A DNA stretch of 33,914 nt from an uncultured Burkholderiales bacterium (GTDB lineage: Bacteria; Pseudomonadota; Gammaproteobacteria; Burkholderiales; Casimicrobiaceae): NCBI GenBank assembly GCA_937944385.1, contig CALDYQ010000019.1:1-33914 (forward strand). The letters run 5' to 3'. This document shows positions 32,916-33,914 of this stretch, one piece after another. Below the pieces are notes generated by a model. The model was not told the DNA's origin. It saw only the letters and a program-made list of their open reading frames with translations, and did not search any database. The translations under genes and the position numbers were made by a program. Position 1 is the first letter of the stretch. Each line of letters begins with the position of its first letter.

Positions 32916-33914
32916 TCAGACCAGCGCAAAGCGGACGATTCCCTCGTCATCGATCGATCGGGAGAGTTTCCCCAAGCGCCAGCCGTGGTTCACGTGGGCG
33001 ACCGCCTCGGCGATGGCGAAGAACAACTGATGGTTGTCCAGCGTCCGCCGGAAGAGGGTCGGGATCAGTTCTGCTGCAGTTTTCGGCCCCTCCACGAGCG
33101 CGGCGTAGAGGTCGGCCATTCGCGCATCGTGATGATGTTCGAGCGCGTCGACCCGCGCATGCAGCCCGTAAAAAGGCAGCCCGTGCGACGGCAGGACGAG
33201 CGTGTCGGGCGCGAGCGGCTTGAACTCGGCGAGCGATTCGACATACTCGGTCACCGGGTCGGCTTCGGCCGTCACGGGCCAGACATTCACGTTGGTTGAG
33301 ATCCGGGGCAGCAGCATGTCACCCGAGATGAGCACCTTGCGCGCCGGACAGTGAAGCGACAGGTGCTCCGGCGAATGTCCGTAACCGCCGATCAGCTGCC
33401 ACGTGTCGCCACCGAGCCTAAGCGACTGCCCAGGCCGCAGCCGACGACAGGCGGGCGGGCGGGTGGGCACACCGCCCGAGTAGGTGTTGCCCCGGTTCGC
33501 GGTCACGTCGATCTGTTCCTCGCCGAGGCCATGCGCACGGAAGAACTGCGCCAGTAGTGCGCGAGAGAACGGCCCGCTGCCCTCGGCCACGCCATGCGCG
33601 GTCAGCAACTCGGCGAGGCTCATCTCCGGCACGAGCGGACCGTCCGGACCGGCAAAGCGCTCGGCCAGCCACTGCGCGTTGCCGATGTGATCCGGGTGGT
33701 AATGCGTCACCACGATCCGCCGAAGCGGGCGCCCGCGCATCGTCCCCGAAAAATGCGCCTCCCAGAGTGTGCGCGTTGCCGCTGTGCCCAGCCCGGTATC
33801 CACCGCGGCCCAGCCATCTTCCTCGGCGACAAGCCACAGATTGATGTGATCCAGTGCGAACGGCAGCGGCATTCGAAGCCAAAACACACCAGGCGTCACC
33901 TCGGTTGCAGCCCC
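32916..33914 (-). CDS. Metallo-beta-lactamase-fold hydrolase (5'-truncated)
   Basis: The frame stays open to the window edge, so the true start is outside. The GTG at 33899 is probably internal. The N-terminal half has VDTGLG and the zinc motif THYHPDHIG (HxHxDH). Further ligands follow in GYGHSPEHLSLH, SGDMLLPRIS and PSHGLPFYGLHARVDALEHHH. This fits a glyoxalase II-like MBL hydrolase, and a C-terminal winged-helix-like segment follows (about the last 75 residues). Substrate unknown; thioesters or lactones are typical for such proteins. It shares a strand with the DUF3422 gene. Confidence 0.87.
   Translation of the reverse strand, partial: GAATEVTPGVFWLRMPLPFALDHINLWLVAEEDGWAAVDTGLGTAATRTLWEAHFSGTMRGRPLRRIVVTHYHPDHIGNAQWLAERFAGPDGPLVPEMSLAELLTAHGVAEGSGPFSRALLAQFFRAHGLGEEQIDVTANRGNTYSGGVPTRPPACRRLRPGQSLRLGGDTWQLIGGYGHSPEHLSLHCPARKVLISGDMLLPRISTNVNVWPVTAEADPVTEYVESLAEFKPLAPDTLVLPSHGLPFYGLHARVDALEHHHDARMADLYAALVEGPKTAAELIPTLFRRTLDNHQLFFAIAEAVAHVNHGWRLGKLSRSIDDEGIVRFALV

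Overview
This is a gene-dense, GC-rich window with the character of a betaproteobacterium, most likely Burkholderiales. The taxonomic guess is inference. It rests on the left-hand housekeeping block (CCA-adding enzyme, an NDUFA9-like Rossmann protein, soluble lytic transglycosylase, 5-formyl-THF cyclo-ligase), on fused isobutyryl-CoA mutase, and on a betaproteobacterial-looking cbb3 oxidase cluster. No rRNA, tRNA, CRISPR array, transposase or phage gene was seen. No stretch of 300 bases lacks a gene.

Left block (1-7.2 kb): a 5'-truncated MidA-type methyltransferase, a DUF2905 membrane protein and thioredoxin 2 on the plus strand. Next come cca, a CsoR-family repressor, an NDUFA9-like protein and slt on the minus strand, then fau on the plus strand. 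Leucine codons here are almost all CTG or TTG.

Acyl-CoA and stress block (7.2-11.1 kb): icmF (minus) lies divergent from a universal stress protein gene, with a near-perfect TTGACGT/ACGTCAA palindrome between them. Within icmF the leucine codons change from CTG/TTG to a CTG/CTC mix that persists to the right end of the window. This may mark a recombination or assembly boundary.

Regulatory block (11.3-15.5 kb): an FNR-like regulator without any of the four iron-sulfur cysteines, a hybrid PAS-GAF histidine kinase translationally coupled to an OmpR-type response regulator, and a short DksA/TraR-type zinc-finger protein.

Respiration block (15.6-25.9 kb): ccoI-ccoS, ccoN-ccoO-ccoQ-ccoP, ccoG-ccoH, a small uncharacterised two-helix membrane protein, hemN and a DsbD/TauE-like membrane protein. 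This is a full set for making a high-affinity cbb3 cytochrome oxidase, including copper delivery and anaerobic haem synthesis. FNR/FixK-type boxes sit upstream of ccoN (perfect), between ccoI and the DksA-like gene (one mismatch), and upstream of hemN (one good half-site). The FixK-like protein encoded 4 kb away is the obvious candidate to bind them. The kinase beside it has a PAS domain with a histidine at the FixL haem-ligand position. Together these suggest a FixL/FixK-like oxygen circuit built with an OmpR-type rather than FixJ-type response regulator. That circuit is the most interesting hypothesis in the window.

Right block (25.9-33.9 kb): a MAPEG protein; a glycerol-3-phosphate/glycerophosphodiester uptake system split into ugpC-ugpQ (minus) and ugpB-[terminator]-ugpA-ugpE (plus); a DUF3422 protein; and a metallo-beta-lactamase-fold hydrolase cut by the window edge.
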